A DNA stretch of 14,713 nucleotides from Chloroflexota bacterium (GTDB lineage: Bacteria; Chloroflexota; Anaerolineae; B4-G1; SLSP01). Where the stretch lies: positions 1 through 14,713 of the forward strand of contig JAKJAB010000053.1 in assembly GCA_022707725.1 (NCBI GenBank). The letters run 5' to 3'. Of this stretch, positions 8,501 through 13,696 are shown piece after piece. The stretch's first letter is position 1; each line of letters opens with the position of its first letter. The notes below the pieces were generated by a model. That model saw only the letters and a list, made by a program, of their open reading frames with translations, ran no database searches and had not been told where the DNA came from. The position numbers were made by a program, and so were the translations under genes.

Positions 8501-9199
8501 CGCAAAGGCGATGAAGACTGGCAAAGTCAAGTTTACGCGTGGCGTGGCGCAGTGTGGATTAACGACAACCTCCAGGACCTGGAAAAAGCCCAAAGAGATC
8601 TGGAGACAGCACGACGGATCAACGTTCCCAAAGACCAACCAATCATTCTGTCACGGCTGGCACTGACCTATTTATTACAGGATAACTTGGACGAAGCAGA
8701 AGAACTGGTTCTGGAATGTCAGCGACGCGCCCTGGAACTGCCGGATCCCTGGTATCAGTGGATCAGCATTCGTGACCTGGCGCGCATTGCCAGACATCGC
8801 AATGCTTTTTCGCGCCTGCCGGAGCTTGAGCAACAGCGGCAACAGCATCTCGATAAATGGCCCAATGTTGACCAACGCGCGCACGGGATGTTGCTGTTGG
8901 AATTAGGATGTCTGGCATTGGGCTTGTCGGATTATCAAAAGGCCGTCAACTACTTTGTCGAAGGTATGGAAACTCTGATCTCGGTGGGCCAATATGGCGG
9001 AGATCATCCGAGCATCTTCTTGCAGCGCATCGAACAGCAGTTTCTCCACAACAACTCCCATCTATCAAGAACGCGAATTGTCACCTTCGGAGAAGACCTT
9101 TTGGCTATCTGGAAGTCTGGGCCGTACTATATTCGCTATCCCGATGTTCGTCGTATCTACGAACACTGGGCAAACTGGCAGGAGGCACCCGATGCATAA
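5567..9199 (+). CDS. STAND ATPase with an inserted RbsB/LacI-type binding domain and TPR tail
   Basis: A 1210-residue cytosolic protein with four parts. Residues 1-50: STAND N-terminus (IRFIDRDDEL) and Walker A DGGIGKTR (35-42, K40). Residues about 64-346: a full type-1 periplasmic-binding-protein fold. Its first lobe runs KQIFTIAVVNEFCGTAW, NAIVVRLGTDSRLRPALQKA and GLKVLTLDN. Its second lobe runs GVVVILTGE, LKAFWVTWDEFMPGVLRAL and DVGVYGFDVW. Residues about 366-660: the STAND core resumes with LVTLDIIDFDD, Walker B TVLILDTIE (447-455, D452), sensor LMAGRPD (477-483) and a winged-helix-like part ending near SLHDKMRDLV. Residues about 760-1170: TPR-like helical repeats. There is no signal peptide, so the binding domain should sense a cytosolic ligand. 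ATG 5567 has a strong AAAGGAGGG (5554-5562) four bases ahead. The stop overlaps the radical SAM start. The ligand and output are not known. Confidence 0.93.
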   Translation: MAERIRFIDRDDELAWIKRAVLDTSQARALYIYADGGIGKTRLLQEVHTMLLAPDYNALLNVPGKQIFTIAVVNEFCGTAWSDAFMRGVTATAAGMEVKLLATDAQFDIRQMVQDLEDIIERAPNAIVVRLGTDSRLRPALQKAKARGLKVLTLDNFLRELSGELTARIVTQEDQSAMAAAQQLVKDIQHHGVVVILTGEQSTLQEQRCTLFKRIMGAYSDIKLRIEALTMSQEMSEQAYAHTLALLREQPDLKAFWVTWDEFMPGVLRALREAGRTDVGVYGFDVWSPGKFTALATSDSPWRASIALDPEVVGRSVIHLAALAASGKPLQRHYEIPAQLFNRETVSQTVETQPPLSQTEPPYVPNLVTLDIIDFDDQAFRDEKAFAFRLSHMIGRQHFGEFYTSLKALTELKKQKGIGTFVLDKHELAAENAFIACLKQTSTQQRTVLILDTIEKAHEVIPFIAQSLAATDNVVVLMAGRPDTTTLQLLKTTLGDRLESRKLEALDKAASEKYLEEKQASMHTILDETFKQNLLRLAQGEPILMELAVEWHMRGLDMTWMTGKPPAGQSLAAIQKQPWEHKKVFESQLVQHIAQVNDPSDWVTLLLAQVYPLDQEDIGQLLKLTDEDTQRAWNEVQDLVFIKHLPGGNISLHDKMRDLVNDYVWPNFDPDESRRKEINQSAVTYLEQKITRQQKESAAFDEESQDTETQPDLDLWRKRQESAEVIWLLREQLLQHRLSVDLDKSLELFFELFEEATDNYRYAPRMNLIELVEPYLEKLAPKAQCDVLLCKARALRGNRRHAESIAVLQGILQREAVEPHQQADAHIQLANAVIREGELERGIQEFTTAVEVSQSAEDKQWLVKAENGLGWAYRLTYNLDEARRHYEIALKLALEEDLRDEQAKIYNNLGFLYAYNRAERDYLITAQNYCEESLRLATELKDERSVGCAYSTMGCVCFMGGELERALENFKLALEIFERKGDEDWQSQVYAWRGAVWINDNLQDLEKAQRDLETARRINVPKDQPIILSRLALTYLLQDNLDEAEELVLECQRRALELPDPWYQWISIRDLARIARHRNAFSRLPELEQQRQQHLDKWPNVDQRAHGMLLLELGCLALGLSDYQKAVNYFVEGMETLISVGQYGGDHPSIFLQRIEQQFLHNNSHLSRTRIVTFGEDLLAIWKSGPYYIRYPDVRRIYEHWANWQEAPDA

Positions 9200-10439
9200 A
9201 CACATCAGAGACGACTTGCCCGAATCTAAGATTGAGATCATAGCTGAGGGACAATGCGATTGCGCGTGCGCCGTGCCGTGGCCGGTCGCGGTCGATAGCC
9301 GGATGACGCCTTTCGACCACCTCGAACTCGATCCCATCGCACTGCAAACAGCCGCGCAACAAGAGCCAGCGCAGACCACGCCGCTCGTTGCGTGGCTGCA
9401 AATAACCGACGCCTGCAACCTTAACTGCGACTACTGCTACCGCCCCCACTCCAATCAAGCGATGTCGCCCCAGCGTGGGCAAGCGATCATCGATGCCGTT
9501 GTGCGTTCTGCGCTTGCCCACGGCTACACACGGCTTAAATTCAAGTATGCAGGCGGCGAACCGTTGCTCCGGCTTCCCACCATCCTCGACCTGCACCGTT
9601 ATGCAACGACCCTGGCCTGGCGTCATGGCCTCACACTTGACGGCGTAGTCTTGTCGAACGGCACCTTGTTGACGCCCGCTATGGTGCAGCAACTCAAATC
9701 CGCGCGTCTGCGCCTTATGCTGTCCCTCGATGGCCTGGACGAATATCACGATACACAACGCCACTTCACTGATGGTAAGGGCACCTCACAACTTGTCGTC
9801 AATGCCATCCACATGGCGACCGCTGGGGGTGTAAGCCCAGATATTTCAATCACGGTCAGCAACCGCAATGCAGCCGGCCTCGCCGACGTCGTGACGTGGG
9901 TACTCCGTGAGAATCTGCCCTTCAGCCTAAACTTATGCCGTGACCACGCAAACTGCGCGCCACAACATGCTCTTCAACTGGATCCGGCCATCATCATCGG
10001 AGCTATGCAGCAGGCCTACAAAGTGATTGAAAATCACCTTCCCCAGAGAAGCTTGCTCACCTCTATGGCAGATCACGCAAATCTGGCCGCACCACACCTT
10101 TATCCCTGTAGCGCAGGGCGCGATTACCTGGTGTTCGACACTCAGGGAAGAGTGTCCAGGTGTCAGATGGACATCGCTCACGCCATCACAGACTATCTTG
10201 ATCCCGATCCCCTTGCAGCGATTCGTAGTGATCACACAGGCTGGACAAATTTCGCCGTGACGGAAAAGCCAGCGTGTCGTGTATGCCGTTGGCAGTTGGT
10301 ATGCGCTGGCGGATGTCCATTGCAAGCATACTACATCACCGGCTCTGCAAAGAGCGCATCGCCCAATTGTGCCATCTATCAGGCGCTCTTCCCCCAGGTC
10401 ATACAACTGGAAGCGCTGCGCCAGATGAAAAACCGTTGA
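9192..10439 (+). CDS. Radical SAM/SPASM enzyme, likely peptide-modifying
   Basis: A 415-residue iron-sulfur enzyme. The radical SAM cluster motif is C75-x3-C79-x2-C82 (CNLNCDYC), followed by the SAM-contacting GGEP (121-124). The SPASM region carries C306 and C324, then C362-x2-C365-x5-C371-x3-C375 and C393, which normally hold auxiliary Fe-S clusters. This combination is typical of RiPP maturases and anaerobic sulfatase-maturating enzymes, so a peptide or protein substrate is likely, but none is seen nearby. The first 40 residues are unusual: an acidic, leader-like stretch and a CDCACA motif (C22, C24, C26) ahead of the barrel. ATG 9192 is chosen because GGAGG (9181-9185) lies six bases upstream. 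It overlaps the STAND stop codon by eight bases, implying translational coupling. A longer reading from 8994 would overlap the STAND gene widely. Confidence 0.93.
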   Translation: MHKHIRDDLPESKIEIIAEGQCDCACAVPWPVAVDSRMTPFDHLELDPIALQTAAQQEPAQTTPLVAWLQITDACNLNCDYCYRPHSNQAMSPQRGQAIIDAVVRSALAHGYTRLKFKYAGGEPLLRLPTILDLHRYATTLAWRHGLTLDGVVLSNGTLLTPAMVQQLKSARLRLMLSLDGLDEYHDTQRHFTDGKGTSQLVVNAIHMATAGGVSPDISITVSNRNAAGLADVVTWVLRENLPFSLNLCRDHANCAPQHALQLDPAIIIGAMQQAYKVIENHLPQRSLLTSMADHANLAAPHLYPCSAGRDYLVFDTQGRVSRCQMDIAHAITDYLDPDPLAAIRSDHTGWTNFAVTEKPACRVCRWQLVCAGGCPLQAYYITGSAKSASPNCAIYQALFPQVIQLEALRQMKNR

Positions 10440-13071
10440 AGTCTGGAGCCCCGCACAACTCTGAGTCCCCAGGCGACATTGACGTGCCCATGACAGCGCC
10501 CTTCCATAACTGGTAAGCGGAACCTATGTCAACGATAGCGCAATCCTTAAACCGGCTCTTTAGCCGGCACCGTATCGTCTTCTGGTACGGCATCAAACGC
10601 GAGCTAACAGCGGAGTTCGAAGCTATGACGTTGCCCGGCGTGGAGAAAATCGCGTTAGGCAACAACCAGTTCGGTGTCAAGCACCGCATTCTGCGCGTGG
10701 TCGGCGCACATCTTGGCAAGCAACGCTGGGGAGAGCACGTCACCGAATCGGCCAGCCCGCGATAGACATTCGCTTCACCCAGACGGTCGCCGGCGGCGCG
10801 ATAAATGGGCAGGGCTTCATCCAGGCGCGCCCGCGCCTCTGCATATTCAGCCAACGCAAAATGCAGGTTTCCCAGGCTGCGGAGCGTGTTGGCTTCACTC
10901 ATACGACTGCCTATGGCGCGGTAGAGCGTCAGGGCAGCGTCGTAATATGTTCGCGCTTCCTCGCGCGCGCCCAAGCCAAAATGCACATCCCCCAGGCTTT
11001 TGCGGGTGTTGGCCTCGCCCAAACGTTCACCGCTCTCCCGGTAGAGAGGCAAGGCGTTTTCATAGCACGCCCGCGCCGCCTCGGGTTCATCCAGCATAGC
11101 GTGAATATCTCCCAGAGAAAGCAGCGTGTTGGCCTCGCCTAAACGGGCGCCGATGGCGCGATAAATCAACAGAGCGGCCTCATGACACGCTCGCGCTTCC
11201 TCATACGCATCCAGGCTGTAGTGGACGTCTCCCAGGTTCGTAAGCGTGTTGGCTTCGCCCAACCGGTCGCCGTTGGCGCGATATAGGGGCAAGGCTTCTT
11301 CCAGGAGCGAGTGCGCTTCCCGGTACTCCGCCAGCATCCGGTGCGCTTCCCCCAGGCGCAGAAGGGCAGCCGCAATTTCGCCGCGATCGTGGCGTTGGCG
11401 GGCGGCGTGTAGGCGCCAGGCCGCGCGTTCTCGCCACACATGCCAATAGCCGCGCCGTTGGAGATAGCCGTGAACGGCCTCCGCCAGCGCGATGACGGCC
11501 GGCCAGTCTTCACGCTCCCAGGCCCAGGCCATCGCGCCCAGCACGTTGTCGCGTTCGGCTTCCAGCGGCGCGTAGTCTGGTTGTCCGGCGTCGATAGCGT
11601 GCGCCTGAGCATAGGCAAGGTAGTAGTTGTAAAGACGGGCGCGGTAGGTCGCGGCCTGTTCCGCCGGGAGTTGCTGGACGGTGTAATGGCGCAAGAGCGG
11701 GTGCAGACTGTAGCGCTCGCCGGTCTGTATGAGCAGGGAGGCGTCGCTGAGTTGCCACAGCAGGGGCTCAAGGGTTAGCGTGTCAGTCTGCAGCGCCGAC
11801 TGGAGCGCGGTCATATCGGCGCTGTCGCCGGGAATGAGAGCCAACGCGCCCAAAGCATCGCGCGCGGCGGGGGGCAGGGCCTGCCAGCTCAGGTCGAAAG
11901 TGACGCGCACACTGGCGTCGCGGCGCTCGCCGAATTCGAGGGCCGCCAGCCCGTGACGGCGCAGGCGGTCCAGGTAAGCCGCCAGCGGATCGCGCTCGCG
12001 GCGCAGGCGGCGGGTGATGAAAGCTGCGGCCAGCGTCAGAGCCAGGGGCAAGCCGCCCACCAGCTCGGCGATGGCGGCGGCGGCAACCTCAGAAGCGGGA
12101 ACGTCGCCGAGGCGCGATTGCAGGAGCAGGACAGCGTCGGGCGTCTCCAGGGGCGCCAGATCGGTGGGGACGTCGGCGATAGCCTGGAGGCCCACGGTGA
12201 CATCGCGGCTGGTGACGAGGACGGCGGCCTGGCCGCGGCGCGCCAACAAGGCGTCGGCGGTGTCTTTGGCCGTCTCGGCATTATCGAGGATGAGGAGGGG
12301 GCGGCGAATGCGCAGGAGGCCGGCCAGCGCGCCCAGGGGATCGGGTTCGCCGTGTCTGCCGAAGGCGGCAAGAATCCAGGCGGCGGCCATTTCGGCGGTG
12401 GGCGCGCCTTCGAGGGGAATCCAGAGGACGCCGTCCGGGAAGGCGCGCGCGTCGCTGAGGTCCTGTGCCACGCGCAGCGCCAGCGCGGTCTTGCCAACGC
12501 CGCCGATGCCGCTGAGCAGATGCGCGCCGCCAGCGCGAAGCTGCGCATTCAGCAACTCGCGGAGGGTCGCGCGGTCGATGAATGGCTCCGGTGGGTTCAG
12601 AGTTCGAAAAGGAACAGCAGCGGACTGCGGAGCAGGTTGCCCCACATTGAGCGCCAGGGGGCCGATGTTGATCTGTTGTGCGACCTGCTGCTCGATTTGG
12701 ACGAAGGGAACAGCGCCGGCAACAGGCAAAGCCAGGGAAGCGAGGCCCGTGGGCGGGCAGGCCTGGAGTTCAGCCGCCAGTCGAGCGAGTTCGCCGTGCA
12801 AAGCGTCGCCGCCAGGAGTGTTCTCCGCCAGCACGCACAGGAGGAGGACGAGCGCATTGTCGCCGTTGGCGGCGGTCTGATTGCAGAGCGCCGCGATGAG
12901 CAGGTTCACACGCGCGGCGCGGTCAGGCGTGTTTTCGGGAACGCGGTTGATCCAGGGCGCCAGACGGGCATCGACGAAGACGGCGCGCAGGGCGCGGTCG
13001 CTCTCCAGATCGGGACAGCGCACGAGCGTCTCGCGCAAGCGTTGCGTCAATTCAGATGGGATCGCTGGCAT
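10399..13071 (-). CDS. NB-ARC STAND ATPase with TPR tail; 3' end lost and chimeric
   Basis: An 890-residue signal-transducing NTPase. Residues about 9-100 form a small helical domain (RLRETLVRCP, NTPDRAARVNLLIAAL) that resembles an effector-associated domain of bacterial conflict systems. The NB-ARC core has Walker A SGIGGVGKT (187-195), Walker B LLILDNAE (259-266), sensor VTSRD, GLPLAL (340-345) and an MHD-like HPLLRHY (457-463). At least five 40-residue TPRs follow, each starting near GDRLGEAN. Homology stops near residue 777 (about 10740); the last 113 residues are unrelated, Cys- and Arg-rich antisense of the pglZ remnant and of the radical SAM 3' end. A deletion or rearrangement removed the native end. 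The start is ATG 13071, not 13137, because GGAGG (13077-13081) lies five bases ahead. It may be non-functional or still able to signal through its N-terminus. Confidence 0.85.
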   Translation of the reverse strand: MPAIPSELTQRLRETLVRCPDLESDRALRAVFVDARLAPWINRVPENTPDRAARVNLLIAALCNQTAANGDNALVLLLCVLAENTPGGDALHGELARLAAELQACPPTGLASLALPVAGAVPFVQIEQQVAQQINIGPLALNVGQPAPQSAAVPFRTLNPPEPFIDRATLRELLNAQLRAGGAHLLSGIGGVGKTALALRVAQDLSDARAFPDGVLWIPLEGAPTAEMAAAWILAAFGRHGEPDPLGALAGLLRIRRPLLILDNAETAKDTADALLARRGQAAVLVTSRDVTVGLQAIADVPTDLAPLETPDAVLLLQSRLGDVPASEVAAAAIAELVGGLPLALTLAAAFITRRLRRERDPLAAYLDRLRRHGLAALEFGERRDASVRVTFDLSWQALPPAARDALGALALIPGDSADMTALQSALQTDTLTLEPLLWQLSDASLLIQTGERYSLHPLLRHYTVQQLPAEQAATYRARLYNYYLAYAQAHAIDAGQPDYAPLEAERDNVLGAMAWAWEREDWPAVIALAEAVHGYLQRRGYWHVWRERAAWRLHAARQRHDRGEIAAALLRLGEAHRMLAEYREAHSLLEEALPLYRANGDRLGEANTLTNLGDVHYSLDAYEEARACHEAALLIYRAIGARLGEANTLLSLGDIHAMLDEPEAARACYENALPLYRESGERLGEANTRKSLGDVHFGLGAREEARTYYDAALTLYRAIGSRMSEANTLRSLGNLHFALAEYAEARARLDEALPIYRAAGDRLGEANVYRGLADSVTCSPQRCLPRCAPTTRRMRCLTPNWLLPNAIFSTPGNVIASNSAVSSRLMPYQKTIRCRLKSRFKDCAIVDIGSAYQLWKGAVMGTSMSPGDSELCGAPDFNGFSSGAALPVV
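10526..10765 (+). pseudogene. pglZ: N-terminal remnant of BREX phosphatase-like protein PglZ
   Basis: The reading frame from ATG 10526 gives IAQSLNRLFSRHRIVFWY, then ELTAEFEAMTLPGVEKI and NNQFGVKHRILR up to residue 57 (10696). This matches the characteristic N-terminus of BREX type-1 PglZ proteins (RLF-x2-HRIVFWYD, LPGVEKI, NNEFG-x-KYRILR). PglZ is an alkaline-phosphatase-superfamily protein of several hundred residues or more, needed for BREX phage defence. Here it ends after 22 unrelated residues at a TAG (10763-10765), so the whole catalytic domain is missing. The loss is at the junction with the truncated TPR gene on the other strand. The 86 bp between the radical SAM stop and this start hold no strong ribosome site or other recognisable element. 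Recognition is from memory of the family pattern. Confidence 0.75.
10766..11345 (-). repeat. 120-bp tandem repeats encoding TPRs
   Basis: The DNA repeats with an exact 120-base period. The anchor GTGTTGGC (plus strand) recurs at 10886, 11006, 11126 and 11246, and a diverged copy stands at 10766. Each unit encodes one 40-residue TPR-type repeat of the NB-ARC protein. Copies remain alike at the nucleotide level, which suggests recent duplication or gene conversion. The degenerate copy at 10766 lies against the rearrangement junction. Confidence 0.85.
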
Positions 13072-13135
13072 CGGTTCCTCCGAGATCACCCCGCCGACAT
13101 CGGCTCCGCCTTCCGAGTCGTAGCGGCTGAGCCTC

Positions 13136-13149
13136 ACAGAACGTTCTGT
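13136..13149. promoter_or_regulatory. Perfect 14-bp palindrome ACAGAACGTTCTGT, operator candidate
   Basis: ACAGAACGTTCTGT is identical to its reverse complement. It begins about ten bases downstream of the predicted -10 box of the NB-ARC gene, a position where a bound repressor would block transcription. GAAC directly followed by GTTC resembles part of a LexA-type site but lacks the four-base spacer of the Gram-positive LexA box, so the binding protein is not identified. Confidence 0.5.
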
Positions 13150-13158
13150 TCAACAATC

Positions 13159-13187
13159 AGTATAACACGCAAACAGAGGCAGCGCAA
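13159..13187 (-). promoter_or_regulatory. Candidate promoter of the NB-ARC gene
   Basis: On the minus strand TTGCGC (plus 13182-13187) and TATACT (plus 13159-13164) are separated by 17 bases, the ideal sigma-70-type spacing. The -10 is close to consensus; the -35 matches only in its first three bases. It would start transcription about 80 bases before ATG 13071. The weak -35 and overlapping palindromes fit a regulated promoter. Confidence 0.5.
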
Positions 13188-13194
13188 TTGCGCT
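13181..13194. promoter_or_regulatory. Perfect 14-bp palindrome AGCGCAATTGCGCT over the -35 box
   Basis: AGCGCAATTGCGCT equals its own reverse complement and contains the predicted -35 hexamer of the NB-ARC gene. Such a site could bind a dimeric repressor or activator. It differs in sequence from the palindrome at 13136-13149, so two different regulators, or one chance palindrome, are possible. Confidence 0.45.
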
Positions 13195-13260
13195 GGCGCC
13201 GTTAACAAACCACTTTTTCTCCGAACTGCAATCCGCACAAACGGCCCCGCCTGACCCTAC

Positions 13261-13291
13261 ATGCCCCCGCCAGGGCAATGTTTCGTTTCGG
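13261..13291. repeat. Hairpin-containing direct repeat, copy 1
   Basis: The segment starts ATGCCC, contains a TGCCC/GGGCA inverted pair, and ends TTTCGTTTCGG. It is about 85 percent identical to the segment at 13335-13363 in the same orientation. The function is unknown; it may be a small dispersed repeat or two related structured sites. Confidence 0.6.
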
Positions 13292-13328
13292 GCCTGGCAA
13301 AACGCAAAAGACCTCAAGGCGTGTTTCC

Positions 13329-13363
13329 GTCGTAATGCCCGCTAGGGCAGTGCTTCTTTTCGG
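13329..13363. repeat. Hairpin-containing direct repeat, copy 2
   Basis: The TGCCC-GCTA-GGGCA hairpin is followed by TTCTTTTCGG, matching copy 1 at 13261-13291. It is preceded by GTCGTAATGCCC (13329-13340), and the same twelve bases occur again at 13399-13410, immediately before the long inverted repeat. The series therefore looks like a repeat family with at least a partial third member. Confidence 0.6.
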
Positions 13364-13410
13364 ACACGCCATCTACCAACAATACCTACGTCGGGTTAGT
13401 CGTAATGCCC

Positions 13411-13479
13411 TGTCAAATGCCACCCGTGATGGGACACTCATAGCCGGGTGATATGGGCCATCACGGGCGGCATTTGACA
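13411..13479. repeat. Long inverted repeat, 22-bp arms with one mismatch
   Basis: The arms are 13411-13432 (beginning TGTCAAATGCC) and 13458-13479 (ending GGCATTTGACA), around a 25-base loop. Twenty-one of 22 positions pair. There is no T-run after the stem, so it is not a typical terminator. It could be a miniature inverted-repeat element, a structured RNA or a protein-binding site. Confidence 0.8.
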
Positions 13480-13636
13480 CAAAGGGACGTAGAGTTTGGT
13501 CGCCAGGGGCGGCGAAGTACGCACACCGGTATTCATACTTCTATTTTATTCACAATCACGAACTGCGCTATACCGCTTGTGAGGCCTGCTTAAGGGTCGA
13601 AAATTCGAGGGGCGTTATCGTTTGGCAGGCCCAACA

Positions 13637-13667
13637 AAAACGTCCCGGCTATCCGCCGGGACGTTTT
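13637..13667 (-). terminator. Intrinsic terminator of the tyrosine-kinase gene
   Basis: A perfect 13-bp stem (13637-13649 with 13655-13667) has a five-base loop. Its GC-rich core ACGTCCCGGC is flanked by A and T runs; on the minus strand the stem ends in TTTTT. It begins 30 bases after the kinase stop codon. The A/T runs on both sides mean it could also work on the plus strand. Confidence 0.9.
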
Positions 13668-13696
13668 ATACAGATCAGGCAAAGAACTCGCAGCGC

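Larger units (their letters stand above)
13072..13696. other. Intergenic region between NB-ARC and exopolysaccharide kinase genes
   Basis: No credible coding sequence is seen in these 625 bases. They hold a promoter candidate for the NB-ARC gene, two perfect 14-bp palindromes, two hairpin-containing direct repeats, a long inverted repeat and an intrinsic terminator, each listed separately. The remainder (about 13480-13582) shows nothing recognisable. A 7-bp inverted repeat, GGCCTGC at 13583-13589 with GCAGGCC at 13625-13631, is too weak to interpret. Confidence 0.8.

Noticed and set aside
8994..9191. Upstream extension of the radical SAM frame to an ATG at 8994
   Set aside because: It would overlap the STAND gene by about 200 bases, encodes Ser/Thr-rich nonsense, and ATG 9192 has an ideal GGAGG.
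10434..10516. Short peptide frame ending DVPMTAPFHNW between the radical SAM and pglZ genes, as a RiPP precursor
   Set aside because: It has no ribosome site, only a TTG or a very short ATG start, no cysteine, and no repeat of the frame elsewhere. It could be a remnant of another BREX gene, but nothing in it is recognisable.
10766..11345. 120-bp periodic DNA as a satellite or non-coding repeat
   Set aside because: The period equals one 40-residue TPR unit in the NB-ARC frame, so coding explains it fully.
13072..13137. Earlier start at 13137 for the NB-ARC gene
   Set aside because: The extra 22 residues are low-complexity and overlap the ACAGAACGTTCTGT palindrome, no ribosome site precedes 13137, and GGAGG lies five bases ahead of 13071.
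11953..13254. Long plus-strand open frame opposite the NB-ARC gene (433 codons)
   Set aside because: It is Gln/Gly/Arg-rich with no domain pattern, is a by-product of GC-rich codons on the other strand, and the minus-strand frame has clear Walker, GLPLAL and TPR motifs.
13583..13631. Possible small RNA or tRNA-like fold around TCGAAAATTCGA
   Set aside because: Only a 7-bp outer stem and a short inner symmetry are visible; there is no cloverleaf, no T-loop consensus and no CCA.
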